NCBI GenBank assembly: GCA_018920185.1
Contig: JAHLMT010000005.1
Location: 1-48,682, forward strand
DNA length: 48,682 nucleotides
Direction of reading: 5' to 3'
From: Candidatus Aenigmatarchaeota archaeon
GTDB taxonomy: Archaea > Aenigmatarchaeota > Aenigmatarchaeia > CG10238-14 > SCSR01
A program made the position numbers and the translations under genes. This document shows positions 31,914-39,797 of this stretch, piece by piece (the stretch's first letter is position 1; each line of letters begins with the position of its first letter). Under the pieces are notes generated by a model. That model was not told the origin of the DNA, searched no databases, and saw nothing but the letters and a program-made list of their open reading frames with translations.

Positions 31914-33196
31914 ACTCCCAAAATTTCTTTAAGTTGTCTGAGTTTGTTTTCTAGATAATTACGTTGTAATTTGATATGTACCACATGTGAACTCGTCTCA
32001 AAAGCGTCTGATATAGGAAGTCTGAAATCTCGTTTTATCACATTCTTATTTTCCCTTCTAGGCATATTGTACATTTTGAGCTTTCCTACAACATCTTCTA
32101 TCATCTTATCCATCTCATTTATCTGATCTACTGATAGAAGACTCAAAACATCTTTATCGCTTAATTGTTCAAATTCTTTACCTAACTGATGTTCAATAGA
32201 ACATATCATTTTTGCTATTCCTGTTACAAGTTGTATAAAACTCTGGTATGTTTCTTTGTAAGACAGATCTGAAGGACGTTTGCCATCCCGACTCACATCA
32301 TACCAAGTAACAGCTGAGGCATTACCTAAACCCATTTCTAATGCAGCCAATAATATTTGTGGGTAGAATGCTGCATAAACTCCTAACAAGGCTGCACCTT
32401 GGTCTTCGGTTATTATTCTTCTCATTTTAACAAGTTCCAATTTATCTGAATGTATGAGGGATTCAAAATACCTTCTATACTTATCCTTCAATCTACCAGT
32501 TGCTTCTTTCCCTTCTACGAAACCATCTCCAATAATTATGGAATAAACATCAAGCTCGTTTTTTTGAAGACCTTGTAATATTGTAGAGGACGCACGTCCA
32601 GAGATTGCTGTATCAATCAATATCGGTTTCTTTAGAGGGGGCAGATTTTCATAAAATTCTCTAACATAATGTCTTCTCTCTATCTCAGAAAATAGCCATG
32701 CTATTAACTGGAAGTTTTTATCTTTTACTCTTTTTTCTTTATTGTAAGAAAGTGCTGTTATGAAATCTGCTCCCCAATAACGCATTTTGTCTATTACTTG
32801 ATCGGGTGTCAAATTGAGACGGTTTAGACGTTTTAAATCATCATTATCCATATTAATATCTGCAGTTAATGGCACGGGTACAATTGAAAAATTATAATTG
32901 TCTTTTCTATTAATACCGAAATACATCCTTTCAGCTAAGCTTCTAGCATCATCATCCCACTTTGCCATATATTTTACTATATAGTATACACCGAGGGCAA
33001 TTGGATTTGCTCCTCTGCTTGGGTTTATTATTCCATCATAACCTTCTTTATTAGCTTTCTGAACAACTGTTTTTGCAGCGCGATAAATGCCTCTAGCATA
33101 ACTAACTATATTCGCCTTATCTTGCATTTCTTCTTGAACTGTCGGCATAACATTATTAGAGGAGCGGAAATAATTTAAAATTATATCGTTCGTCAT
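31910..33196 (-). CDS. 428-residue protein with PRTase-like motif, unknown
   Basis: 428 residues, no family recognised. IINPSRGANPIALG (about 55) and KKPILIDTAISGRASSTILQGL (about 193) have the shape of phosphoribosyltransferase loops: an S-R-G near a strand, then hydrophobic-D-T-x-x-S-G-x-S/T. A large helical C-terminal half follows (about 270-428). It may bind a phosphoribosyl compound, but the classical PRPP D-D motif is absent. Convergent with DUF1512. Confidence 0.55.
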   Translation of the reverse strand: MTNDIILNYFRSSNNVMPTVQEEMQDKANIVSYARGIYRAAKTVVQKANKEGYDGIINPSRGANPIALGVYYIVKYMAKWDDDARSLAERMYFGINRKDNYNFSIVPVPLTADINMDNDDLKRLNRLNLTPDQVIDKMRYWGADFITALSYNKEKRVKDKNFQLIAWLFSEIERRHYVREFYENLPPLKKPILIDTAISGRASSTILQGLQKNELDVYSIIIGDGFVEGKEATGRLKDKYRRYFESLIHSDKLELVKMRRIITEDQGAALLGVYAAFYPQILLAALEMGLGNASAVTWYDVSRDGKRPSDLSYKETYQSFIQLVTGIAKMICSIEHQLGKEFEQLSDKDVLSLLSVDQINEMDKMIEDVVGKLKMYNMPRRENKNVIKRDFRLPISDAFETSSHVVHIKLQRNYLENKLRQLKEILGV

Positions 33197-33258
33197 TATT
33201 GAACATAATTAAAAAAAATAAAAAAACTTAATCGGATTCTACAACTTGTTACATTCTT

Positions 33259-33423
33259 TTACAGGTCGCAAGCTCTGAGAGTTTTTCTTCCATTAGCTTT
33301 TGCTCTTTCAATAGCACGCTTGATTTTCCAGCTGATTCTGTTGTCCAATTCTTTGAAGAAATCTTCACCTGCTCGCATTCCTTTCAATTGAGCTCTAACA
33401 GCAGATTTGACGGCTAACGCCAT
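33259..33423 (-). CDS. 54-residue histone-fold protein (DUF1931/NFYB-like)
   Basis: MALAVKSAVRAQLKGMRAGE begins a 54-residue protein. The pattern alpha1 (AVRAQLKG), loop, long alpha2 (FFKELDNRISWKIKRAIERAKANG) and RKTLRACDL matches the archaeal one-domain histone-like DUF1931/NFYB family, including the (A)N-G-R-K-T-(x)R-x-x-D-L end. It is shorter than standard archaeal histones (65-70). A perfect GGAGGTG Shine-Dalgarno precedes the ATG at about 8-10 nt. Likely DNA-binding as a dimer. Confidence 0.8.
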   Translation of the reverse strand: MALAVKSAVRAQLKGMRAGEDFFKELDNRISWKIKRAIERAKANGRKTLRACDL

Positions 33424-33494
33424 TTTTTAATACACCTCCGATAATTTTAATTGGATTAGGATATTTAAATGTTATTTTAATTTTGAACTTTCTT

Positions 33495-34067
33495 CTACCT
33501 TTGCATCAGGTTTTTTACAGCATCTTCAACTTTTTTTGTAAATTCTTCCAAGCTACCATCATTCTGAATAACTACATCCGACATTTCAATACATTTCTTA
33601 ACCTGTTGCCCGTATTCCGGTTGATTTTTTCCTTGGTCACGCTCATCAGCAGCAACAAATTCTTCCCAATTTTTTGGATCTGTAGGACGATTTCTTTTAA
33701 CAATCCTTTCAAATCTTATTTGCTGTGGTGCGTCTATTGCAATTAATTTAAAATCCTCTCCAAATTTTTGACGCAAAAAATCAACTTCACCAGGATTTCT
33801 AATTCCATCTATTATTTTCACATTGTCATTTTTTTTCATAAACTCTATAGCAATTTTAGCAAGCACGTGAGTACCGTACTTTTGCCTTAATTGATCGCCC
33901 AAATCTTGTTGTATTTTTCTTGTAATATTAATTCCCCTTTTCTTTAAACTAGAATAATCAAGCAAATCTGATAATTTCACAGAAACCGTGTTGAATTTCT
34001 TTTCCAAAATCTCTCTTGCAACATCTTTACCAGAACCTATCGTACCGGTTAACCCTATTATTTTCAT
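33495..34067 (-). CDS. P-loop nucleotide kinase, (d)NMP-kinase-like
   Basis: 190 residues. Walker A GTIGSGKD (residues 7-14, Asp in place of Ser/Thr, as in several dNMP/AMP-kinase-like families). The NMP-binding signature VKIIDGIRNPGEVDFLR is at about 85-100, followed by an arginine-rich lid RFERIVKRNRPTD. It resembles archaeal UPF0200/AAA_18 kinases. Its place next to dCTP deaminase, thymidylate synthase and DHFR genes suggests a deoxynucleotide monophosphate kinase such as dTMP kinase, which is inference. Confidence 0.75.
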   Translation of the reverse strand: MKIIGLTGTIGSGKDVAREILEKKFNTVSVKLSDLLDYSSLKKRGINITRKIQQDLGDQLRQKYGTHVLAKIAIEFMKKNDNVKIIDGIRNPGEVDFLRQKFGEDFKLIAIDAPQQIRFERIVKRNRPTDPKNWEEFVAADERDQGKNQPEYGQQVKKCIEMSDVVIQNDGSLEEFTKKVEDAVKNLMQR

Positions 34068-34151
34068 ATAGAAAATTTGGTTTTAAAATATAAATTGGTA
34101 TCCGTTGGGATTAAAAATTTAAACTTATACTATTCAATTAGTATTGGTTAA

Positions 34152-34718
34152 ATGATTCTTTCAGATAGAGACATCAAAGAATATTTGAAAAGTGGTAAGC
34201 TAAGTGTAGGTCCTTTAGAAGATGAAGAAATACAAATTCAACCTTCCGGTATAGACTTAAGATTGGGAAATAAGTTTCGTATTTTCAAATCTATATCAAC
34301 TCCCTTCATAGACACTAAACAACCAATAGAAGGTTATACCGAAGTTCTGGAATTAGATAATAACAAACCATTTATTTTGCACCCAGGGGAATTTGTTTTA
34401 GGTATAACACAGGAATATATCAAAATGCCCGATGATTTAGTTGGTATGATAGATGGAAGAACTAGCTTAGGAAGATTAGGAATAGGTATACACACTACAA
34501 GTGCTGGAATAAATCCTGGATGGGAAGGGAAAATTACTTTAGAAATCTCAAATAACGGAAAAATGCCTGTTGCATTATATCCTGGGATGAGAGTTTGTAA
34601 GTTAAGTTTTATTAAGATGTCATCCCCACCAGAAAAGCATTATGGTTTAAAAGAAGGGGCTAAATATCAAGCGGAGGAAGAAATAAAAGAAAGCAAGATT
34701 TTCAAAGAGTTTAAATAA
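34152..34718 (+). CDS. dcd: dCTP deaminase
   Basis: 188 residues, trimeric dUTPase-fold enzyme that makes dUTP (or dUMP in bifunctional forms) from dCTP. Motifs: IQPSGIDLRLG (about 31), MIDGRTSLGRLGIGIHTTSAGINPGWEGKITLEIS (about 100-135) with catalytic Arg/Ser and Glu. The usual Asp of I-D-P-G is Asn here (INPG), a position that helps hydrolyse the triphosphate in bifunctional homologues, so pure deamination is likelier. Divergent from the kinase gene; feeds thymidylate synthesis. Confidence 0.9.
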   Translation: MILSDRDIKEYLKSGKLSVGPLEDEEIQIQPSGIDLRLGNKFRIFKSISTPFIDTKQPIEGYTEVLELDNNKPFILHPGEFVLGITQEYIKMPDDLVGMIDGRTSLGRLGIGIHTTSAGINPGWEGKITLEISNNGKMPVALYPGMRVCKLSFIKMSSPPEKHYGLKEGAKYQAEEEIKESKIFKEFK

Positions 34719-34721
34719 ATT

Positions 34722-35162
34722 TTAAGTTAAAACTTGATAAACAAAAAATGCGACAATATTTGTAATAGAGTTAGTCAAAAGAAACACGAAATACCCGCTA
34801 CCTAATCCGCCCAATAACCAAGTGATGATAGTAGAAATGAAATAATAAGCTACCAAAGTAATCCAGAATCCTTCTAATCCAAACAAATAACCAAAAAATA
34901 CAGCCAATATCTGAGCTGGGAAAGATACCAAAATGAATCGAGCTATTTTCAAATGCATCAAAGAATGGATAACAAGAATTATAGCTGCTAATGTAAGCCC
35001 TTCAATAATACCGAATTTAGTTCCAGCTAACCAGGGAGCAAAGAATAGAAAATCCGTCCCGTCAATATGTAGAATTTTTTTAGAGAATAGATCCAGTAAA
35101 AAATTCATCACGATAAATACTGCTGAAAATATAAGAAAGTCCTGTGTCAAGTTTAGTGCCAT
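34722..35162 (-). CDS. Membrane protein, ECF-S-component-like shape
   Basis: 146 residues with five to six TM segments. The compact layout, the internal charged/polar residues near LGGLGSGYFVFLLTN, and a length of about 150 resemble substrate-binding S components of ECF transporters, but no family signature is certain. No ECF ATPase gene is present here. It sits between dcd and glyA; a vitamin or precursor uptake role is speculative. Confidence 0.5.
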   Translation of the reverse strand: MALNLTQDFLIFSAVFIVMNFLLDLFSKKILHIDGTDFLFFAPWLAGTKFGIIEGLTLAAIILVIHSLMHLKIARFILVSFPAQILAVFFGYLFGLEGFWITLVAYYFISTIITWLLGGLGSGYFVFLLTNSITNIVAFFVYQVLT

Positions 35163-35220
35163 ACTTAGAATACAACAGTTAACTTTTTTAAGTACCGTTC
35201 CTCAGCTTTAGTAAGATATT

Positions 35221-36561
35221 CTACAGATTAGGGTATAAAAGAAATTTGTTACAAAGCTCTGACACTTGCTGTCTAACAATTTTTATCATTTCGTTATTTT
35301 TAATTTCTTCCCTAAACTTTTTCAAATATTCTACACGTTCATCTTTATCCTCGGGCAACCGATAGTCTTTCACAGCATATATAACTTGGGCTATCAGCTT
35401 TCCTATAATTTTCATTTCACCTTCCTTCATTCCCCTTGTTGTCAGAGCTGGTGTACCTAATCTCACTCCACTAGGATAAAATGGGGATGAAGGGTCATTA
35501 GGAATTGTATTTTTATTTACCGTAATACCTGCAACATCTAAAGCTTCTTGCACAAATATCCCATGACCTTTACCAAATGATGTTAAATCAATAAGTATCA
35601 TGTGATTATCCGTTCCGCCACTAACTAGTTTCAATCCATTGTTGATCAATTCCTCTGCCAAAGCTTTTGCATTCTTCACAATCTGTTTACCATATTCTTT
35701 GAATTCTGGTTTTGATGCTTCGTTTAAAGCTACTGCTATACCTGCAGTAGTATGATCGTGTGGTCCGCCTTGCAACCCGGGGAATATCGCCCTATCAATT
35801 TTATCAGCTAACTCAGGATCTTTATCCAAACCTTTTTGCGTAACCATTATTATTGCACCTCTCGGACCTCGCAATGTCTTATGTGTAGTTGTTGTAATAA
35901 CATGAACATAAGGAGCGGGATTTTTATGCACACCTGCTATAACTAATCCGGCAACATGTGCTATATCTGCAGCAAGATAGGCGCCAACCTCATCAGCAAT
36001 TTTTGAAAATTCTTCAAAAGGAAATTCTCTTGTGTATGCAGTAGAACCTACCCAAATTAATTTTGGTTTATACTGCAATGCCAACTGCCTGACTTCGTCC
36101 AAATCCAAATAACCATCTGGTTTTACATGATATTGCACAGCTTTGAAATACTGTCCTGTAATACTAGACTTCCATCCGTGAGTTAAATGTCCACCATGGG
36201 TCAATTCTTGCCCCATTATCACATCTCCAGGTTTACAAATTGCAAAATAAACAGCAAAGTTAGCAGGAGAACCGGAATAAGGTTGGACATTAGCATGCGG
36301 GACACCAAAAAGTCTTTTAGCTCTTTCTATCGCCAACTCTTCGATAACATCAATGAATTGATTACCCCCGTAATATCTTTTACCAGGATATCCTTCGGAA
36401 TATTTGTTTGTTAGAATAGAGCCCATCGCTTGTAACACAGCAGGGGAAGTAAAATTTTCAGAAGGAATCATTTCCAATCCATTTCTTTGTCGATCCAGTT
36501 CATTCTGAATAGCTTCATAGATCTCAGGATCGACTTCTTTTAAAGTTTTCATCCACTCCAT
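35221..36561 (-). CDS. glyA: Serine hydroxymethyltransferase
   Basis: 446 residues. PLP enzyme converting serine + THF to glycine + CH2-THF. Landmarks: LEMIPSENFTSPAVLQAMGS, GYPGKRYYGGNQFIDVIE, ADIAHVAGLVIAG, PLP lysine in TTTTHKTLRGPRGA, and FPGLQGGPHDHTTAGIAVAL. This is the standard SHMT pattern. It is divergent from thyA with a 54-nt spacer containing a TATA-like ATTTAAATATTAT; the pair supplies the methylene group used by ThyA. Confidence 0.96.
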   Translation of the reverse strand: MEWMKTLKEVDPEIYEAIQNELDRQRNGLEMIPSENFTSPAVLQAMGSILTNKYSEGYPGKRYYGGNQFIDVIEELAIERAKRLFGVPHANVQPYSGSPANFAVYFAICKPGDVIMGQELTHGGHLTHGWKSSITGQYFKAVQYHVKPDGYLDLDEVRQLALQYKPKLIWVGSTAYTREFPFEEFSKIADEVGAYLAADIAHVAGLVIAGVHKNPAPYVHVITTTTHKTLRGPRGAIIMVTQKGLDKDPELADKIDRAIFPGLQGGPHDHTTAGIAVALNEASKPEFKEYGKQIVKNAKALAEELINNGLKLVSGGTDNHMILIDLTSFGKGHGIFVQEALDVAGITVNKNTIPNDPSSPFYPSGVRLGTPALTTRGMKEGEMKIIGKLIAQVIYAVKDYRLPEDKDERVEYLKKFREEIKNNEMIKIVRQQVSELCNKFLLYPNL

Positions 36562-36615
36562 AAATTCACTACTAAAGTAAAGAATAAATAACTCATTTAA
36601 ATATTATAGGTAAGT

Positions 36616-37584
36616 ATGAAGAGGCATCCCGAATATCAGTATCTTGATCTTTTGAAAGATATTCTAGAGAATGGTGTCGATAAAAAGGACCACAATACAG
36701 GCAATACTTTGCGGAGTGTCTTTGGTCGTCAGATAAGATTTAATTTACAAGAAGGTTTCCCTCTGTTAACTACTAAAAAAGTGTTTTGGAAAGGAGTACT
36801 TTACGAACTATTCTGGTTTTTGAAAGGACATTCCAACATAAAATACCTTGTTGATAATGATGTCCACATTTGGGATGCTTATCCTTACAAAATTTACATG
36901 AATGCTGTTGAGAAAGGTGAGGTTCCATTTCTTACGCTAGAAGATTTCATTCAAAAAATAAAAACCGACCAAGCATTTGCTGACAAATGGGGTGAGCTTC
37001 CCTATATCTATGGTCAAATGTGGCGGAGATGGCCTGCTAAGGATGGGCGTACAATTGACCAGATAGCTTGGGTAATTGATAACCTGAAGAGATTTCCCGA
37101 TAGAAAGCACAGCATGGTTTCTGTTTGGAATCCTGAATATATGTATGAAATGGCATTGCCAGGAAAGGCTGCCGTATTTCCTTTATGTCATGTATTGTTT
37201 CAATTTAACGTTGCTAATGGCAAACTCTCATGTCAGCTTTACCAGAGAAGTGCAGACATGTTTTTGGGTGTTCCGTTTAACATTGCAAGTTACTCTCTTT
37301 TAACTTTAATTATTGCTCATTTAACTGGCTATGAGCCGCATGAATTTATTCACACGTTCGGAGATGCTCACATATATGCCGATCACTTTGAACAAGTTAA
37401 AGAACAACTGTCACGTGAACCAAGACCATTTCCCAAAGTTACTATCGATGCTAATGTAAGAACTTTGGACGAACTTCAGCCGGAGCATATAAAATTAGAA
37501 AATTATAACCCACACCCCGCAATTAAAGCCCCCCTTACAGTGGCTGGTGGATTTAACGAAAAAGATAGAAGAAAAGTTTATTAA
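36616..37584 (+). CDS. thyA: Thymidylate synthase (folate-dependent)
   Basis: 322 residues. Converts dUMP + CH2-THF to dTMP + DHF. Conserved parts: GRQIRFNLQEGFPLLTTKKVFWKGVLYELFWFLKG, catalytic Cys191 in FPLCHVLFQF, the dUMP-binding QRSADMFLGVPFNIASYSLL and HTFGDAHIYADH. This is bacterial/eukaryal-type ThyA, not the flavin-dependent ThyX common in archaea. The stop is 1 nt before the DHFR start, so they are co-translated. Confidence 0.97.
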   Translation: MKRHPEYQYLDLLKDILENGVDKKDHNTGNTLRSVFGRQIRFNLQEGFPLLTTKKVFWKGVLYELFWFLKGHSNIKYLVDNDVHIWDAYPYKIYMNAVEKGEVPFLTLEDFIQKIKTDQAFADKWGELPYIYGQMWRRWPAKDGRTIDQIAWVIDNLKRFPDRKHSMVSVWNPEYMYEMALPGKAAVFPLCHVLFQFNVANGKLSCQLYQRSADMFLGVPFNIASYSLLTLIIAHLTGYEPHEFIHTFGDAHIYADHFEQVKEQLSREPRPFPKVTIDANVRTLDELQPEHIKLENYNPHPAIKAPLTVAGGFNEKDRRKVY

Positions 37585-37585
37585 T

Positions 37586-38062
37586 ATGTTAGCAATAATC
37601 GCCGCTGTTGCTGAAAACAATGTTATAGGAAAAGCTAATGAACTACCGTGGTACATTCCTGAAGATTTAAAGAGATTCAAACAATTGACGACTGGAAAGA
37701 CGGTTTTGATGGGAAGGAAGACTTTTGAGTCGATTATCAAAAAGACGGGAAAGCCACTACCAAATAGAAAGAATGTGGTAATCACTTCCCAAACCGATTA
37801 TCATGTTCCTGAAGGTGTTGTTGTTTATAACGATTTGAATAAAGCTTTACAGGACTTGAAGAACGAAGATGTTTTTATCATAGGTGGTGGTGAGATATAT
37901 AGGCAAACAATAGATTTGGTAGATAAGCTTTACATCACTCATGTGAACAAGAAAGTTGATGGGGACGTATTCTTTCCGAAAATAGCTTCGGCCAAATGGA
38001 AAAAAATAAATGAGGAAATACACGAGGGATTTAGTTTTGTTGAGTACGAAAGAATTAAATGA
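37586..38062 (+). CDS. folA: Dihydrofolate reductase
   Basis: 158 residues from MLAIIAAVAENNVIGKANEL; an alternative start 39 nt upstream lies inside thyA and was rejected. Motifs: ENNVIGKANELPWYIPEDLKRFK with the active-site acid, VLMGRKTFESI for NADPH, FIIGGGEIYRQTI. It recycles DHF made by ThyA to THF. DHFR is rare in archaea outside haloarchaea and some DPANN. Convergent with the next nucleotide gene, with stops 2 nt apart. Confidence 0.96.
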   Translation: MLAIIAAVAENNVIGKANELPWYIPEDLKRFKQLTTGKTVLMGRKTFESIIKKTGKPLPNRKNVVITSQTDYHVPEGVVVYNDLNKALQDLKNEDVFIIGGGEIYRQTIDLVDKLYITHVNKKVDGDVFFPKIASAKWKKINEEIHEGFSFVEYERIK

Positions 38063-38064
38063 AA

Positions 38065-38604
38065 TCAGATCTGTTTTTCCTTACCTTTTGTAGTTACTCT
38101 TCCGCCTTGCCATTGACCTTTGTAAGAGTTGGCATTACCCTCAACAAGATGAAACTGGGCGTGAACAATTCTAGCCCCCATTTCTAATGTCACTGGAACC
38201 GGACCGTCATTCTTTAAAGCAAAAATTAGTTCACCTTTATATCCCGGGGCTACGTTACCAGTCCTAATGTGCAAACCTGAACGAAAAGTTGTTGTTCGAG
38301 GCTTGAAATTTATTGTTATGTTATGTGGTGTGTTAACTTTTTCTATAGTTTTTACTAGATAAAATTCTCCTGGCATTATAACATGAGAATTGACTTTACC
38401 ATCTTCGTATTTAGCTACTAATTCTACTTCGGGGGTTTGTCGCTCGTTTATTCCTAAAAAAGCATTTCCTTTTATTCTATACAATTCACCGACACGAAAA
38501 TCAAAACCTGCACCTTCAGGATTTGTCAACTCTCTTTCAGAAAGATTTTCAACTAGATTTTGTTCCTTCACTAGCTTTAATAAAATATCTGTACCTAAAA
38601 TCAT
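38065..38604 (-). CDS. dUTPase / dCTP-deaminase-like protein
   Basis: 179 residues of the same fold as dcd. Core FKPRTTTFRSGLHIRTGNVAPGYKGELIFALKND corresponds to the trimeric dUTPase/dCTP deaminase motifs, with A-P-G-Y in place of I-D-P-G. N-terminal GAGFDFRVGELYRI is the nucleotide-binding loop. It probably hydrolyses dUTP to dUMP or deaminates dCTP, supplying ThyA; the exact reaction is uncertain because the motif Asp is missing. Divergent from the uL16 gene. Confidence 0.8.
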   Translation of the reverse strand: MILGTDILLKLVKEQNLVENLSERELTNPEGAGFDFRVGELYRIKGNAFLGINERQTPEVELVAKYEDGKVNSHVIMPGEFYLVKTIEKVNTPHNITINFKPRTTTFRSGLHIRTGNVAPGYKGELIFALKNDGPVPVTLEMGARIVHAQFHLVEGNANSYKGQWQGGRVTTKGKEKQI

Positions 38605-38623
38605 GTTTTTAATTATTGAAAGG

Positions 38624-38636
38624 TATATTTAAATTT
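38624..38636 (+). promoter_or_regulatory. TATA box of uL16 gene
   Basis: TATATTTAAATTT lies about 28-40 nt upstream of the uL16 ATG (38664) in an AT-rich divergent spacer shared with the dUTPase-like gene (38604). A GTGAT Shine-Dalgarno-like element lies 4 nt before the ATG. Confidence 0.5.
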
Positions 38637-38663
38637 AAATTCTAAGAGATTACAAGTGATTTT

Positions 38664-39173
38664 ATGACGCTGAGACCGGGAAGAACCATACACAAGATAG
38701 AGAGACCGTGGACTAGATTTTCTGTAAAAAAGACAAAAAGCTACATCCCGACAATGCCACCGAGTAAATTGCATCAATTCATAGTAGGCGAAATGAATAA
38801 TAATTTTGACACTACTCTATTACTTGTTGCTAAAGAACCCGCACAGATACGTGATAATGCTCTGGAAGCTGCAAGGGTTGTCGCAACTAACTTCCTGGAA
38901 AAGAAATTACCGAAAGGATACATGCTAAGATTCCTTCTTTATCCACATCAGATACTCAGGGAAAAACCAATAGCGCAAGGTGCCGGGGCAGACAGATATT
39001 CGAGAGGAATGAAGCTTGCATTCGGCAAACCTGTAGGAAAAGCTGTACAAATACATACAGGGCAGGCACTTTTGATTCTACAGATAAATAAAAACAATCT
39101 TGTGATTGGCAAACAAGCCCTGAAGAAGGCTGCATTGAAATTACCCACACCAATGAGAATTGTTGTTGAGTAA
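38664..39173 (+). CDS. rpl10e: Large ribosomal subunit protein uL16 (L10e)
   Basis: 169 residues. Archaeal/eukaryotic uL16: LRPGRTIHKIERPWTRFSVKK, then KSYIPTMPPSKLHQFIVGE, YMLRFLLYPHQILREKPIAQGAGADRYSRGMKLAFGKPVG and the C-terminal KKAALKLPTPMRIVVE. It sits near the peptidyl transferase centre. Full length, monocistronic promoter with strong TATA; followed by the Rieske gene after 1 nt. Confidence 0.96.
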   Translation: MTLRPGRTIHKIERPWTRFSVKKTKSYIPTMPPSKLHQFIVGEMNNNFDTTLLLVAKEPAQIRDNALEAARVVATNFLEKKLPKGYMLRFLLYPHQILREKPIAQGAGADRYSRGMKLAFGKPVGKAVQIHTGQALLILQINKNNLVIGKQALKKAALKLPTPMRIVVE

Positions 39174-39174
39174 A

Positions 39175-39492
39175 ATGGAATTTGTAAAAATCGGCCTTTT
39201 GTCAGATTTTCCAGAGGGTAAGATGAGAAAAGTCGAAGTAAAAGGAAAAGAATTGTTAGTTGTGAATATTAATGGGGAGATATACTCTATCGATAACATT
39301 TGCACTCACGAGGAATGTCCTTTATCTGATGGATTTTTACAAGATGAAGTTGTTACATGTCCTTGCCACTTAGCTCAGTTTAATGTAAAGACTGGTAAAA
39401 AAGTTGCTAATCCCGCTACTGGCGAAGACATAGAAGATGAGCAAACATTCAAAGTAAAAGTTGAAAATAGCGAAGTTTTTGTTGAGGTTTAA
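39175..39492 (+). CDS. Rieske-type [2Fe-2S] ferredoxin
   Basis: 105 residues. Rieske ligands Cys43-x-His45 (ICTHEECPL) and Cys62-x2-His65 (TCPCHLAQF) are complete. There is no membrane anchor, so it is a soluble electron carrier as in dioxygenase/NirD-like ferredoxins. The ATG follows the uL16 TAA by 1 nt; upstream alternative codons lie in uL16. Its cluster would depend on the Suf system encoded in the same window. Confidence 0.93.
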   Translation: MEFVKIGLLSDFPEGKMRKVEVKGKELLVVNINGEIYSIDNICTHEECPLSDGFLQDEVVTCPCHLAQFNVKTGKKVANPATGEDIEDEQTFKVKVENSEVFVEV

Positions 39493-39553
39493 AACTTTGA
39501 ATAAACCGTTCTTTTCACAAATATTGATATAACACAAACTTCATTTGACTAAG

Positions 39554-39655
39554 AGCCTCAGGCGAGAATTGCACTCGCGACCTTGTTTATAAATTCATTG
39601 CTTACCATGCTTGCGCCGCAAATCGTACACGCTCTACTAACTGAGCTACTGAGGC
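39554..39655 (-). tRNA. tRNA-Thr(GGU) with introns at 29/30 and 40/41
   Basis: Acceptor GCCTCAG/CTGAGGC, U73 (as archaeal tRNA-Thr). Intron 1 (39611-39626, 16 nt): exon GCGT pairs with intron GCGC. Intron 2 (39587-39599, 13 nt): exon GTAA pairs with intron TTAT. Splicing gives a perfect stem TGTGC/GCACA and loop ATGGTAA, anticodon GGT; mature length 73. The T loop is TGCAATT (G at 55 instead of U) and the D loop AGTTAGTA has A at 18, so the usual G18-psi55 contact is replaced. Confidence 0.9.
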
Positions 39656-39797
39656 TTATCTTATAGATTTTACTTGCATGTTAATTAATTTATCACTTGA
39701 TGTAGGATAGTTGTAAATATGAGACTTTCATACGTACGACACTTTTATGTTCCATTATGTTTGATACCATTGTCGCGTACAGAGATTTCAAATAATT

